A stretch of DNA of 64,000 bases from Pseudofrankia coriaricola (GCF_001854805.1 NZ_MBLO01000191.1:1-64000); one strand, 5' to 3'. Counted from the first letter of the stretch, positions 34,710-45,334 are shown. Notes: generated by a model from the sequence alone, not told the origin. Translations and numbers: made by a program.

Positions 34710-35954
34710 TCAGGCGTCAAATTCGGTTGGGAATGTGATCCGCAGGTCTAGTCCGCCGTCTTTGCCGGGAAGGGCGGCGATGCGCGCGTGGTGGCTGTCG
34801 GAAATGGCCTTGACGATCGCGAGGCCGAGGCCGAACCCGCGGCTGCCGGTGCCGCGTGTCTGGTTGGGCCGGCCGCGCCGGAAGGGTTCGAACAGCCCGT
34901 CGATGTCGTGGGGGAGGAGCCGCGGGCCGCTGTTGGCAATGGTGAGGTGAGCCCAGGCGCCGGTGATACCGGTGATACCGGTGGTGCCGGTGGTGCCAGT
35001 GGTGCCAGTGGTGATGGTGACCCAGCCGTCCGGCACGTTGTGGTCGATGGCGTTCTCGACGAGGTTGCGGACGAGCTGGTGGAGCAGGATGGGGTCTCCG
35101 AGTACCGGGGCCGCCGTTAGATTGGCGTCGATCCGGGGGCTGCTCGGGCTGTCCGTGCCGGTGTTGGCCAGGATGTCGGCCGCGAGGTCGGCGAGGTCGA
35201 CGGGTACGGGCTCGGTGAGTTCGTTGGCGCCGTCGGCGAGAGTCAGGAGCCGGTCGACGAGCTCGGCGTTCCTGGCGTTGACGGCCAGCAGGCGGTCAGC
35301 GAGGTGAATGGTGTCGGGGTGAGCGTCTGGCCTGGTGGCCTCGAGCTCGATCACGGCTCGTTCCAGCGCGAGCGGGGTGCGAAGCTCATGCGAGGCGCTC
35401 GCGACGAAGCGGCGCTGGCCGTCGAAGGCCCGGTCGAGGGTTTCGAGCATGGCGTCGAAGGCGTCGGCGAGCCGTTTGACGTCGTCGCTGTGTCCGGTCA
35501 GCGCGATGCGCCGGCCCAGATCGCGGTGGGGGCCGGTCGACCGGGCGATCTGTTCGGCGGTGGTGGTGATGGCATGGAGTGGCCGTAGACCGCGTCCCGC
35601 GACGATCCAGCCGGTGCCCGCGGTGGCCAGGCTGATGACGAGGACGATGCCGCTGCCCGGCACGAGCAGTGTGTCCAGCGCAGCGTTCCTGATCTTCTCC
35701 TCGTTGTCCCTGATCTGCCCGACGAGCTCCTCGAGGCTGATCCGGCGCCCGTCGGGCGTGGTGATCGTCGCGTCTCCTGTCTGACCGGCCTTCTGCCGAA
35801 GGGCGGCTATACGGGAGTCGGAGTCTCCGGCGAGCTCGGCGTCGAGGCGGGCCTGGACGACCAGGTAGAGGACCGTCAGGATGACCGCCCCGGTCAGAAG
35901 GGACAGCACTCCGTAGAGCACGGTGAGGCGGGCGCGCAGGCTCAGGCGGTTCAC
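34710..35954 (-). CDS. Sensor histidine kinase
   Basis: A 414-residue kinase: helix at about 9-34, an extracytoplasmic sensor region of about 60 residues, a second helix, then HAMP and the H-box FVASASHELRTPLALERA. N-box NLVENAIDHN and G-box GFGLGLAIVKA are intact. An extra Thr/Gly repeat (TTGTTGTTGTTGITGITG) from 9-bp tandem DNA repeats sits between the N-box and the following beta strand. It phosphorylates the OmpR-type regulator encoded upstream. Start GTG 35954 overlaps the regulator's stop (GTGA), so the two are coupled. The sensed signal is unknown. Confidence 0.9.
   Translation of the reverse strand: MNRLSLRARLTVLYGVLSLLTGAVILTVLYLVVQARLDAELAGDSDSRIAALRQKAGQTGDATITTPDGRRISLEELVGQIRDNEEKIRNAALDTLLVPGSGIVLVISLATAGTGWIVAGRGLRPLHAITTTAEQIARSTGPHRDLGRRIALTGHSDDVKRLADAFDAMLETLDRAFDGQRRFVASASHELRTPLALERAVIELEATRPDAHPDTIHLADRLLAVNARNAELVDRLLTLADGANELTEPVPVDLADLAADILANTGTDSPSSPRIDANLTAAPVLGDPILLHQLVRNLVENAIDHNVPDGWVTITTGTTGTTGTTGITGITGAWAHLTIANSGPRLLPHDIDGLFEPFRRGRPNQTRGTGSRGFGLGLAIVKAISDSHHARIAALPGKDGGLDLRITFPTEFDA
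34962..35015. repeat. Six 9-bp tandem repeats within the histidine kinase gene
   Basis: Units of 9 bp run from 34962 to 35015: GGTGATACC twice, GGTGGTGCC twice, then AGTGGTGCC and AGTGGTGAT. Being a multiple of three, the array changes only the number of Thr-Gly-type tripeptides in the ATP-binding domain. Such arrays can expand or contract by slippage without breaking the frame. Confidence 0.85.
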
Positions 35955-36610
35955 GGGATGCGGTATCCCGCCGCCGGGAGCGTCTCGATCAGCTGGGGTG
36001 CGCCGAGTTTGCGCCGCAGCTTCATCACCGTCACGCGGACGGTGTTGGTGAACGGGTCGATGTTCTCGTCCCAGACCTTTTCCAGCAGATGTTCGGCGGA
36101 CAGGACGCCGCCGTCGGCGCGGAGGAGTTCGACAAGGAGCGCGTACTCCTTGTTCGTGAGGGTGATGGGCTGGCCGTCGCGGGTGACGGCCCGGCTGGTC
36201 TGGTCCACGCGCAGGCCGGAGCGTTCGAGAACCGGTGCGGCGGCCGGCAGGGTGCGGCGGGCGAGGGCGTGCACCCGGGCGGACAGCTCGGCCAGCGCGA
36301 AGGGCTTGACGAGGTAGTCGTCCGCGCCGATCGCGAGCCCTTCGACCCGGGCGCGGATCGCCGAGGCGGCAGTGAGCATCAGAACCCGTGTCGGGCGCCG
36401 GGCGGCCACGATCGCGCGGCACACGTCGTCGCCGTGCACGACCGGCAGGTCGCGGTCCAGGACCACGACGTCGTAGTCGTGGGTGGCGCACTTCTCCAGG
36501 GCCTCGCCGCCGTCGTAGGCCACGTCGACCGCGAACGACTCCCGCCTCAACGCCTCGCGCAGCGCGTCGGCGAGCTGCGGCTCGTCTTCCACGATCATCA
36601 CCCGAACCAC
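35951..36610 (-). CDS. OmpR-family response regulator
   Basis: A 219-residue regulator. The receiver domain has the acidic pair in VEDEPQ, the phospho-acceptor Asp in VVVLDRDLP, Thr in LMLTAASA and Lys in YLVKPFA. The C-terminal winged helix contains LTNKEYALLVELLRADGGVLS and TVRVTVMKLRRKLG. It receives phosphate from the coupled histidine kinase. The divergent export operon starting at 36789 is its probable target, with direct repeats between them. Confidence 0.93.
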   Translation of the reverse strand: MVRVMIVEDEPQLADALREALRRESFAVDVAYDGGEALEKCATHDYDVVVLDRDLPVVHGDDVCRAIVAARRPTRVLMLTAASAIRARVEGLAIGADDYLVKPFALAELSARVHALARRTLPAAAPVLERSGLRVDQTSRAVTRDGQPITLTNKEYALLVELLRADGGVLSAEHLLEKVWDENIDPFTNTVRVTVMKLRRKLGAPQLIETLPAAGYRIP

Positions 36611-36643
36611 GGCGCTGCCTACCCCTCTCCTGGCCGGCGCTGA

Positions 36644-36723
36644 CCTGTTCAGCCCTGTTCAGCGTGGCGCCGCCGGCATAACCAGGGGATAACCCGTGCC
36701 GCCGGTCGTTACGGGCTGGTTAT
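36644..36723. promoter_or_regulatory. Direct repeats in the divergent promoter region
   Basis: Two repeat pairs lie between the regulator gene (start 36610) and the lipoprotein gene (start 36789). CCTGTTCAG occurs at 36644-36652 and 36654-36662 (10-base period). ATAACC occurs at 36678-36683 and 36689-36694 (11-base period) with a mirrored GGTTAT at 36718-36723. OmpR-type regulators usually bind direct repeats with such a helical-turn period, so these are good candidates. Confidence 0.5.
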
Positions 36724-36788
36724 CCGCGGCGCCGTCCACTGGCCATGTACTCGGGCACCGCCCGACCGGCTGATGGAGGAAGCGGACG

Positions 36789-37277
36789 ATGCGAACTACA
36801 CGACGATGGGCGGCCACGACCGCCGGGCTGAGCCTGGCCGCCGTGGTGCTGGCCGGGTGCGGCTCCGGGGACGGCGCGAGTGCGGCACCTGATGGTGGCG
36901 GCTCGGCGACGCCGGCAGCGCAGACCTACGCCGAGTGTATGCGCGACCACGGTGTCGACATGGCTGACCCGGACCCGTCCACCGGGGTTCCGCAGCTCGG
37001 GGAGGGTGTCGACCCGGCCGACCCGGCCGTCAAGCAGGCGTCGTCCGCCTGCCAGGATCTTCTTCCCGCGGGCCGGGGGGAGCCGGGCGCGGCGGATCTC
37101 GACGTCTATGTGGCCTTCGCGCAGTGCATGCGCGACAACGGCCTGCCAGACTTCCCCGACCCGCAGCCCGGCTCGTCCGGCGGCCTGTTCGCCGGTTCCA
37201 CCGTGGACCGTGACGACCCGGCGTTCCAGCAGGCGTCCCAGCACTGCCAGGGCATCCTCGACAAGGCCGGTGCGTGA
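36789..37277 (+). CDS. Lipoprotein with duplicated CMR motif
   Basis: A 162-residue protein with a signal peptide (RRWAATTAGLSLAAVVLAG) and lipobox LAGC near residue 24. The mature part has two matching halves, YAECMRDHGVDMADPDPSTG and FAQCMRDNGLPDFPDPQPG, each followed by a second Cys (ACQDLL, HCQGIL). Disulphides within each half are likely. Its GTGA overlap with the next gene ties it to the adaptor-ATPase-permease export operon, so it may bind the exported substrate. Lipoproteins of this type occur with MacB-like genes in actinomycetes. Confidence 0.8.
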   Translation: MRTTRRWAATTAGLSLAAVVLAGCGSGDGASAAPDGGGSATPAAQTYAECMRDHGVDMADPDPSTGVPQLGEGVDPADPAVKQASSACQDLLPAGRGEPGAADLDVYVAFAQCMRDNGLPDFPDPQPGSSGGLFAGSTVDRDDPAFQQASQHCQGILDKAGA

Positions 37278-38526
37278 CCATGGCCGGGACCGGGACGAAC
37301 GAGACCCGGGCGGGAGAGCCGCCCACGACCGCCCCGCCGATGGCAGCCCCGCCGGCGGTGGCCGAGCGGACAGCAGCCGAGCAGACGGTGGCCGAGCAGG
37401 CGGCGGGTGGCCGGCGGGTGCCGGGCAGGACCGGAGCGCGGGCGCTGGTCGCCCGGCTGGTGACCGCGTCACGGCACCTGTCCGGCCGGCACCTCCTCAT
37501 CGCCGTGGGGGCGGGAATCGTCGCGTTGCTCATCGTCGCCGCGGTGGGATTCGGCGGCGGCCCGGCGACGCCTCCGGCCGGTCCGGTCGCCGTGGCGACC
37601 GCGAAGGTCGAACGGGGCACCCTCACCCAGACACAGCAGGTCGGCGGCCTCATCTCCTACGGAGAGCCGGTCGGCCTCGTCGCCCAGCAGCAGTCCGGCG
37701 TCGTCACCTGGATCGCCGCGCCGGGGGCGACGGTCAAGATCGGCCAGCCCGTCTACGCGGTCGACGGCAGGCCGGTCATTCTCCTGCACGGCACCGCGAC
37801 GCCGTTTCGGACACTCGCCGCCGGCACGGTCGGGCCCGACGTGAAGGAACTCGAAGCCAGCCTCGACGACCTCGGCTACACCGGCCTCACCGTTGACGAC
37901 ACCTTTGACGCCGCCACCGGGTCGGCCGTGCGGGCGTGGCAGGCGAAGAGCGGCCTACCCGTCACGGGGACCGTCCCGCCCGACGAGATCTTCGTCCACG
38001 AAGGTGACATCCGGGTCGCGCTGCAGGCCATCCCGGTCGGGAGCCATCTGGGCCTGCAACCCAACCAGCAGGTCATCACGTACAGCGGCACCAGGCAGGT
38101 CGCGTCGATCCCACTGGACGTGTCCCTGCAGCATCTCGTCCACACCGGCGACCCGGCGACCGTAACCCTTCCCACCGGTCAACGTCTCGCCGGCACGGTC
38201 AGCAGCGTCGGCACCGTCGCCCAGACCATCGAGGAGCAGAAGAAGACCTTCGTCACCGTGATCGTCTCCTTCGACGATCCCTCCGCGCTCGCCGGCGGGT
38301 TCGACTCGTCGCCGGTCACGCTGACGATCGTCACGGGTCAGCGGATGAACGTGCTGACGGTTCCGATCACCGCGCTGATGGCGAACCCGGACGGCGGATA
38401 CGCGGTCCAGACGGTCCGGGACGGGCGGTCGACGTTCGTACCCGTCACCACCGGCATGTTCGCGAACGGCAAGGTCGAGATCAGCGGTGCGGACATCGCC
38501 GAGGGCGCCACCGTGCGAGTCGCCCA

Positions 38527-38530
<4 letters not shown>
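37274..38530 (+). CDS. HlyD/MacA-like adaptor with peptidoglycan-binding domain
   Basis: A 418-residue protein. A cytoplasmic lead of about 75 residues precedes one membrane helix ([20 protein letters not shown]). The extracytoplasmic part has a lipoyl-like hairpin ([32 protein letters not shown]), a PG_binding_1 insertion ([33 protein letters not shown]) and beta-barrel segments. In MacA-like proteins the adaptor links a MacB permease to the envelope; here the binding domain could anchor it in the wall. GTG 37274 overlaps the lipoprotein stop by four bases. It is coupled downstream to the ATPase gene by another GTGA. Confidence 0.85.
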
Positions 38531-39233
<703 letters not shown>

Positions 39234-39237
<4 letters not shown>

Positions 39238-40571
39238 CCGCCGCCCGACCCGCGACCGACCCGTCACCGACAGCCAGCGCCTTGCCGACGACGGGCGCCT
39301 TGCCGTCAGAGGGCGCCTCGCCGCGGACCGGCTCCGCACCGAGGCGCGCGACCGGATCCGCGACCGACGCCGGCCTCGCGCCCGGCCCGACCCATCTCAC
39401 GGCACGTGACCTCGTCCGGGTCGCCGCCGCCGGCCTGCGCTCGCGACCGACCCGCGTGGCGCTGTCCGCCCTCGGCATCGCGATCGGCATCGCGGCCATG
39501 ATCTCGGTCATGGGCGTCTCCTCCTCCAGCCGGGAGGACTTCCACCGCCAGATCGCCGCGCTCGGCACCAATCTGCTCACCGTCGGCCCCGGCCAGAATC
39601 TCTTCGGCGAGCAGGCACACCTGCCGGCCGAGGCCGTCACGATGATCGACGCCATCGGCGACGTCAAGTCGGTCAGCGCCATCGGACTGGTCCCGGACGC
39701 GAGGGTCTACCGCAACGACCACATCCCGGCCGCGGAATCCGGCAGCATCGCCGTGCTGGCGACCAGACTCGACCTCCCCGGCACCGTCGGCGCCGACATC
39801 CGCACCGGTACCTACCTCAACGAGGCAACCCAGAACTATCCCGCCGTGGTGCTCGGATCGGCGGCGGCCGCCCATCTGGGCGTCGACTCGACCGGACCGG
39901 CGCAGCAGGTCTACCTCGGTGGGCAGTGGTTCACCGTCGTCGGCATCCTCGCCCCCGTCGGCCTCGCGCCCGAGCTCGACCGCGCCGCCCTCGTCGGCTG
40001 GCCCGCCGCCGCCGACCTGCTCGGCTTCGACACCTTCCCGACGACCGTCTACACCCGCGCGAACCCCGACCACGTCGAGGACACCCAGATGCTGCTCGCA
40101 CGCACCGCCAACCCGTCGGCCCCCAACGAGGTCGACGTCTCACGCCCCTCCGACGCACTCGCCGCGCAGCACGCCGCCGACTCCACCCTGGGCGCGCTCC
40201 TGCTCGGCCTCGGGTCGGTCGCGCTCCTCGTCGGCGGCATCGGCGTCGCGAACACGATGGTCATCTCCGTTCTCGAACGGCGCGGCGAGGTGGGGCTTCG
40301 CCGCGCGCTCGGGGCCACCCGCGGCGACATCCGCAACCAGTTCCTGACCGAGGCGCTGCTGCTGTCCACACTCGGGGGGATCGCGGGACTCGTCCTCGGC
40401 GTCGGCGTCACCACCGGCTACGCCACGCTGCAGGGCTGGCCCACCGTCGTCCCGCCCTGGACGATGCTTCTGGCCCTTGGAGCTACCCTCGCCATCGGCG
40501 CCGTCGCCGGGCTGTACCCCGCGACCCGCGCCTCTCACCTCCAGCCCACCGAAGCCCTCACCGCGCCCTGA
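39234..40571 (+). CDS. MacB-like ABC transporter permease
   Basis: A 445-residue permease with an unusually long, low-complexity cytoplasmic lead of about 58 residues, then [25 protein letters not shown], a MacB periplasmic core domain (about 90-290), and a C-terminal FtsX domain with [22 protein letters not shown] and two more helices. Four membrane helices match the MacB plan. The operon of lipoprotein, adaptor, ATPase and permease is a probable exporter under the divergent two-component system. It is the last gene, ending 42 bases before the convergent amidohydrolase. Confidence 0.92.
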
Positions 40572-40613
40572 CCGGCGCTGGCGATCATCTTGGGCGGGTG
40601 AGCGGGGGGCGGT

Positions 40614-42005
40614 TCAGGGGCCGGCGTGCGCCGCCGCGGCGTTGGCCGGCTCGCCGGCGACGTCGGCCAGGCGGTGGCCGCGGACGAAGACCGCGCGGAT
40701 GCGGTGCAGCGCGTCGGGATCGGTGAGCGGGTCGCCGTCGACGGCGAGGATGTCGGCGTCGTAGCCGGGGGCGAGCCGGCCCTTGCGGTGGGCGAGGCCG
40801 CAGACGGCCGCGGCCTCGGACGTCGCGGCGCGCAGCGCCTCGGCCGGCGTCGGGCCGATCCGGGTGAACTGGCCCACGGCCCAGCGCAGCACGTCGGGCG
40901 GCTTGACGCGGCCGATGCCGGCGTCCGTCCCCAGCACGACCGGCGCCCCGGACTCGAACAGGCGGCGGCCATTCGCGACGAGCGCCGGCAGGCGGGCGGC
41001 GATCTGGGCGGGTACGGCGGCGCCGGGAACCGGGGCGGTGCCGAGCGTGAGGCCGAGGACGATCCGGCGGTCGGCGATCGTCGCCACCAGCCGCTCCGGG
41101 GCCGGGTCGACGCCGTCGCGGGTCATGAAGGAGACGTGTTCGAGCCCGTCGACGCCGGCGGCGACCGCGGCCGCGATCGCCGCCGTGCCATGGGCATGGG
41201 CGGTGACTGGCAGGCTGTGCCGGTGGGCCTCCTCGACGGCGGCGCGCAGCTCGTCGGGCCCGAACTGGGGCAGGTCCGGGCGCGTGCCCGGCGTGAGGTT
41301 CCCGCCGCTCGCCATGATCTTGACGAGGTCGACCCCGCGCTCGGCGCGCGCCCGCACGGCCGCCCTGACGGCCTCGACGCCCCGCACCGCGCCACCGAGG
41401 TAGTGGCAGTGCCCGTCCGGCGTGGTGAGGGGCGGCCCCGCCGCGACGATCGTCGGGAGTGTGGCGCCGGATCCAGACTCGGGTCCGGCGCCGGATCCGG
41501 CCCCTGGCGCCGGGCCGGCCGGGCCAGCCCGGCCGGCCGTGGCGGCCGTCCGCAGCGTGAGGCTGAGGTAACCGCGGTCGCCGAGGTCGCGCACGGTGGT
41601 CACGCCGCCGCGCGCGGCGTGCCGGGCGGCGGCCGCCATCGCGGCCATCGCGGCGTCGTCGTCGCGGCGGGCCAGGTTGCCGACGGGGTCGTCACTCGCG
41701 TCGAACGCGAGATGGACGTGGGGGTCGACCAGGCCGGGCAGCAGCGTCGCGTTACCGAGGTCGATGACCGTCACGCCGTCGGCCCGGGCGGCCTCCTCGT
41801 CTTCGAGCCCACCCGGTAGGGCCGCACCGATCGGTGCGTTCGTGTCGACGGCGACGATGGTGGAGCCGTCGAGGACGACGGTCGGGTTCGCGACCAGCGT
41901 CAGGCTGACGCCGTCGAACAGCCGGGCGGCCCGCAGGACGACCCGTCGAGGGCGCGCTCGCGCCGCCGTGACGGCAGGGGTGGCTGAGGTCATGCGCCGC
42001 AGCAT
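40614..42005 (-). CDS. Amidohydrolase-family metal hydrolase
   Basis: A 463-residue amidohydrolase. Metal-binding motifs are in order: HVHLAFD (first HxH), VKIMASGGN (probable bridging Lys), PVTAHAHG (His), VDGLEHVSF (His) and LGTDAG (Asp). The composite barrel ends with SGYD-like GYDADILAVDGDPLTD, typical of the imidazolonepropionase/prolidase-like amidohydrolases. An Ala/Gly/Pro-rich insertion lies near residue 165. Substrate unknown. I chose ATG 42005; ATG 41993 is a close alternative. A direct repeat in front of it may be a regulator site. Confidence 0.85.
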   Translation of the reverse strand: MLRRMTSATPAVTAARARPRRVVLRAARLFDGVSLTLVANPTVVLDGSTIVAVDTNAPIGAALPGGLEDEEAARADGVTVIDLGNATLLPGLVDPHVHLAFDASDDPVGNLARRDDDAAMAAMAAAARHAARGGVTTVRDLGDRGYLSLTLRTAATAGRAGPAGPAPGAGSGAGPESGSGATLPTIVAAGPPLTTPDGHCHYLGGAVRGVEAVRAAVRARAERGVDLVKIMASGGNLTPGTRPDLPQFGPDELRAAVEEAHRHSLPVTAHAHGTAAIAAAVAAGVDGLEHVSFMTRDGVDPAPERLVATIADRRIVLGLTLGTAPVPGAAVPAQIAARLPALVANGRRLFESGAPVVLGTDAGIGRVKPPDVLRWAVGQFTRIGPTPAEALRAATSEAAAVCGLAHRKGRLAPGYDADILAVDGDPLTDPDALHRIRAVFVRGHRLADVAGEPANAAAAHAGP

Positions 42006-42038
42006 GCGGTCGAGCCCTGACCGGCCGCGTCGCGGAAA

Positions 42039-42058
42039 GTACTCATCCCGGGTACTCA
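42039..42058 (-). promoter_or_regulatory. Direct repeat upstream of the amidohydrolase gene
   Basis: GTACTCA occurs twice, at 42039-42045 and 42052-42058, 34-53 bases before the ATG at 42005. The 13-base period suggests a tandem binding site for an activator. Confidence 0.3.
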
Positions 42059-42190
42059 GATCCGGCGAGCTGCCCCGCCGCCCTTCCGTACGACCTCCGT
42101 CGTGACCGCCGCCGTCGCCGCGGACGTCGGCGCCGACGTCCGCGGGCGGATGTGGTCGTCGGGGACGCGCGCATGTGGGCGTCGGCGTGT

Positions 42191-45100
42191 TCAGGCCACT
42201 GGAGGGCGCGGGTGGCCCTGTCCCGCCACCCAGGCGGCGATCTGGGAACGGCTGGTGAACCCGAGCTTGCCGAGGATGTGCTGGACGTGGTTCTCCGCGG
42301 TCCGTTCGCTGATGTGCGTGGCGGCCGCGATCTGCCGGCTGGTCAGCCCCTGCGAGACGAGGACCGCGATCTCGCGTTCCCGCGGGGTCAGCGGGCTCCC
42401 GGCGGCGAGTCCCTTCCCGCGCCCGGACCCGCCCTGGGCAAGGGATTCCACCAGCTCCTGGCACCAGCGCCGCAGCGGTCGCATGCCCAGCCTGGCGGCG
42501 AGGGCCTCGGCGGACCGGGCCAGCGCTGCGCCCTCGTCCCGGTCACCCGGGCGGCGCCGCCGGCCCAGCACACGCGCGAGCTGGTAGCGGGCCGTGGCGA
42601 CCTGCGGTGGCACGCCCGCACGCTCGTGGATCTCCACCGCGGCGCGGAGGTGGCGCACGGCGTCGTCCAGCCGGCCGAGGCACGCCGCGGCCAGGCCGAG
42701 GGGCAGCCGCGCTGAGCCGAGGACGGCGACGATGCCCGCGCCGCCGCAGACGAACCGGTCGGCGAACGGGGACAGCAGGCGGTACATCTCGCCCGCCGTC
42801 TCCCGGTCGTCGAACTCGGCGGCGAGCTCGGCCGTGCCGGCCAGCGCCGGCAGCAGCATGAAGCCGGGCAGTGACGTGGGAGGCGCCATCGTCCGATAGA
42901 TCTGGCGGGCCTGCTTGCGCTCGCCCTGCATGAGCAACAGCAACGCGCGGATCGGTCTGAGCCCCGGCATCGCCGCCGGGCTCCAGCCGAGCAGCTCGTC
43001 CAGTTGACGGTCGGCCTGGCCGGTCTGGGCGCGCACGACCAGCAGGAAGCCGAGGGTCGGCAGGACCGCGCTGTCGTGGCCGGCCCGCCGGGCGAGCCCG
43101 AACGACTGCTCGCCGAGGGCCTGGGCGTCGTCGAAGCGGCCGCGGGCCAGCGCGATCGCCGCCTGGCAGCGCAGCAGGTGCCAGCGGGCGAGCGACGAGC
43201 CCGTCCGTTCGGCCGCCGCCGCGACGAGGTCGACCTCCGCCTCGGCCCGGTCGATCTCTCCGAGCTGCGCGAACGCGTCGAAGCGCCACAGCCGTCCCCA
43301 CAGCACCGCCTCGTCGTCGCGGTCGGCCACCCCGATGGCGAGCATCCGATCACCGAGGGCGAGCCGCTGCTCCGTGCCGCCCGGGCCGCTGAGCGCGATC
43401 TGGCGGGCCCGCAACGCGTCGAGGACGGCGCGCCGGTCGCCGACGCGCTCGGCCATCGCCAGCGCGGCGACCGACATCCGCTCGGTCGCCGCGAAGGAGC
43501 CGCCGGCGTCGTTCACGGCGAACTGGGCGAGCAGCCGCGCCCGCAGTGGGCTGTCCTGTTCGGGGATGGCGGTGAGTGCCTCCTGGTAGAGCGCCCGTCC
43601 CGTCGCCTCCCACCAGATGAAGTCGCCGACGCCTTCCAGGGTGAGCACGGCCTCGGCGATGGTTCGCGCGTCCCCCGCGCGACGCGCGATCTCGGCGGCC
43701 GCCAGCAACGACCGCCGAGCACCCGCCATGTCGGCCGACCGCATCTGGGCGCGCGCGCTGGCCAGCAGGAGATGGCACCGATCCCGCTCGCCCAGGGCGG
43801 CGTCGGCGGCGACCGCCAGGGCACGGCCGTAGAAGGAAGCAGTCTCCTCCCAGGCCAGCTGCCTCTCGGCCCGCTCGGCGGCCCGCCGCGCCCAGGAGAC
43901 GGCCTGCGCGGGATCCCCTGCGGGCAGCGACTCGAGCCAGTGGACGGCGACCTCGCTGACCCGCTCGGCCGCGTCGACACGGCCCGCGAGGTACTCGGCC
44001 ATCCGCCCGTGCAGGGCGAGCCGGTCGGCCGTGGGCATCTCGAGGCGGGCGGCCTCGCGGATGAGGTCATGGCCGAACCGCCACGTGCCTGGACCGACGG
44101 CGCCATCGCCGAGACGTGCCCGTTGCTCCGGCCCGAGCGTCGTGCCGGTCACGATCCCGGCGGCTTCCGCCTCGTCCAGCGCGGCCAGCACCCGTTCGAG
44201 CGCCCATCCGGTCGCCACGGCGAGTGAGGCCGGCTCGACCTCGGTACCGAGGACCGCGGCCGCCGCGACCACCCGCTGGCACGAGGCCGGCAGCCGGGCG
44301 AGCCGCCCCCGGATGGCGTCGCGCACACCGTCGGGCAGCGGGCCGTCCCACGAGCCGTCGCGCGCCCCCCCACCCGCGCCCGCGCCGACGGCCGCACGGG
44401 CCTCTCCGGGCGGCTCGGCCGCCAGCACTCGGCCGATCTCGGTCACGAAGAAGGGGTTGCCCTGAGTCCGCCGGCTGACCGCGGCGGCCACCGATGCGGG
44501 CGCTTCCCAGCCGGCGACGCCGGACAGCAGCCGGCCGACCTCGGACTCGGTCAGGCCGACCAGCCGCAGCCGGGTGACCGACGGCTCGCGGGCGAGGGCC
44601 GCCAGCGTCCGCCGCAGCGGCGTCCCCCCACCCACCTCGGTGTCCCGGTAGGTCGCCAACACCATCAGCCGGGACAGGGCGACGTCCTGAGCCAGGTACG
44701 TCAACAGCCGCAGCGACGCCGGATCGGCCCACTGCAGGTCGTCGAACACCACCAACATCCCGCTCGGATCGGCGGCGGCGGCGAGGAACTCGGCCACCGC
44801 CTCGAAGGCGCGCAGACGCTGTTCGTCGCCTGTGCCCGCGTCGCCTGTGCCGGTACCGCCGGCATCCGCGCTGCCGGCGGTCGGCGCGGCGGCCGCGGTG
44901 GCGTGCGGCTGGGTCGGGCCGCCCGGGCTCGGTGCCTCGAGGTGGTCGAGTTCCGGGACGATGAGAGCCAGGTCCGCGCGCGCGACGCCGAGGGAGGTCC
45001 GTGCTGGCGACGGGGCCGCGGGCTGTGCGAGCGGCTGCGCGCGCCACCACGGATCTGAGCGGGAAAGCGCGCGGATCAGCTGGCGGAACGGCCAGTACGG

Positions 45101-45334
45101 CGGGCTGCCGTCCTCCTCGGGCGACCGGGCCCAGCAGGTACGCAGGCCCAGCGCACTGGCCTGGTCGCGGATCTCCTCGGCCAGCCGGCTCTTGCCCGCG
45201 CCGGGCTCGCCAGCGAGCAGGACCACCTGCCCAGCGCCGCCGGCCGCGGCCCGCAGCCGGTCCGCGAGCGACGCGAGCTCACGCTCGCGGCCGACGAACC
45301 CGGCGCGCGATGCGAACGGCCTGGTCGTCGTCAT
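42191..45334 (-). CDS. Large LuxR-family ATPase regulator (LAL type)
   Basis: A 1047-residue regulator. The N-terminus has an AAA ATPase with GRERELASLADRL, Walker A LAGEPGAGKSRLAE and Walker B MLVVFDDLQWADP, and an NPFFVTEI sensor-like motif. A long helical TPR-rich middle follows. The C-terminus is a LuxR helix-turn-helix (LTPREREIAVLVSQGLTSRQIAAATHISERTAENHVQHILGKLG split over two helices). LAL proteins activate genes for secondary metabolism or sugar use, with ATP and a ligand as signals. It is followed by the amidohydrolase gene. Two Gly/Ala-rich insertions in the ATPase region look disordered. Confidence 0.9.
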   Translation of the reverse strand: MTTTRPFASRAGFVGRERELASLADRLRAAAGGAGQVVLLAGEPGAGKSRLAEEIRDQASALGLRTCWARSPEEDGSPPYWPFRQLIRALSRSDPWWRAQPLAQPAAPSPARTSLGVARADLALIVPELDHLEAPSPGGPTQPHATAAAAPTAGSADAGGTGTGDAGTGDEQRLRAFEAVAEFLAAAADPSGMLVVFDDLQWADPASLRLLTYLAQDVALSRLMVLATYRDTEVGGGTPLRRTLAALAREPSVTRLRLVGLTESEVGRLLSGVAGWEAPASVAAAVSRRTQGNPFFVTEIGRVLAAEPPGEARAAVGAGAGGGARDGSWDGPLPDGVRDAIRGRLARLPASCQRVVAAAAVLGTEVEPASLAVATGWALERVLAALDEAEAAGIVTGTTLGPEQRARLGDGAVGPGTWRFGHDLIREAARLEMPTADRLALHGRMAEYLAGRVDAAERVSEVAVHWLESLPAGDPAQAVSWARRAAERAERQLAWEETASFYGRALAVAADAALGERDRCHLLLASARAQMRSADMAGARRSLLAAAEIARRAGDARTIAEAVLTLEGVGDFIWWEATGRALYQEALTAIPEQDSPLRARLLAQFAVNDAGGSFAATERMSVAALAMAERVGDRRAVLDALRARQIALSGPGGTEQRLALGDRMLAIGVADRDDEAVLWGRLWRFDAFAQLGEIDRAEAEVDLVAAAAERTGSSLARWHLLRCQAAIALARGRFDDAQALGEQSFGLARRAGHDSAVLPTLGFLLVVRAQTGQADRQLDELLGWSPAAMPGLRPIRALLLLMQGERKQARQIYRTMAPPTSLPGFMLLPALAGTAELAAEFDDRETAGEMYRLLSPFADRFVCGGAGIVAVLGSARLPLGLAAACLGRLDDAVRHLRAAVEIHERAGVPPQVATARYQLARVLGRRRRPGDRDEGAALARSAEALAARLGMRPLRRWCQELVESLAQGGSGRGKGLAAGSPLTPREREIAVLVSQGLTSRQIAAATHISERTAENHVQHILGKLGFTSRSQIAAWVAGQGHPRPPVA

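Noticed and set aside
34962-35015. Tandem repeat as a CRISPR or origin iteron array
   Set aside because: The units are 9 bp, within a coding frame, and preserve the kinase reading frame.
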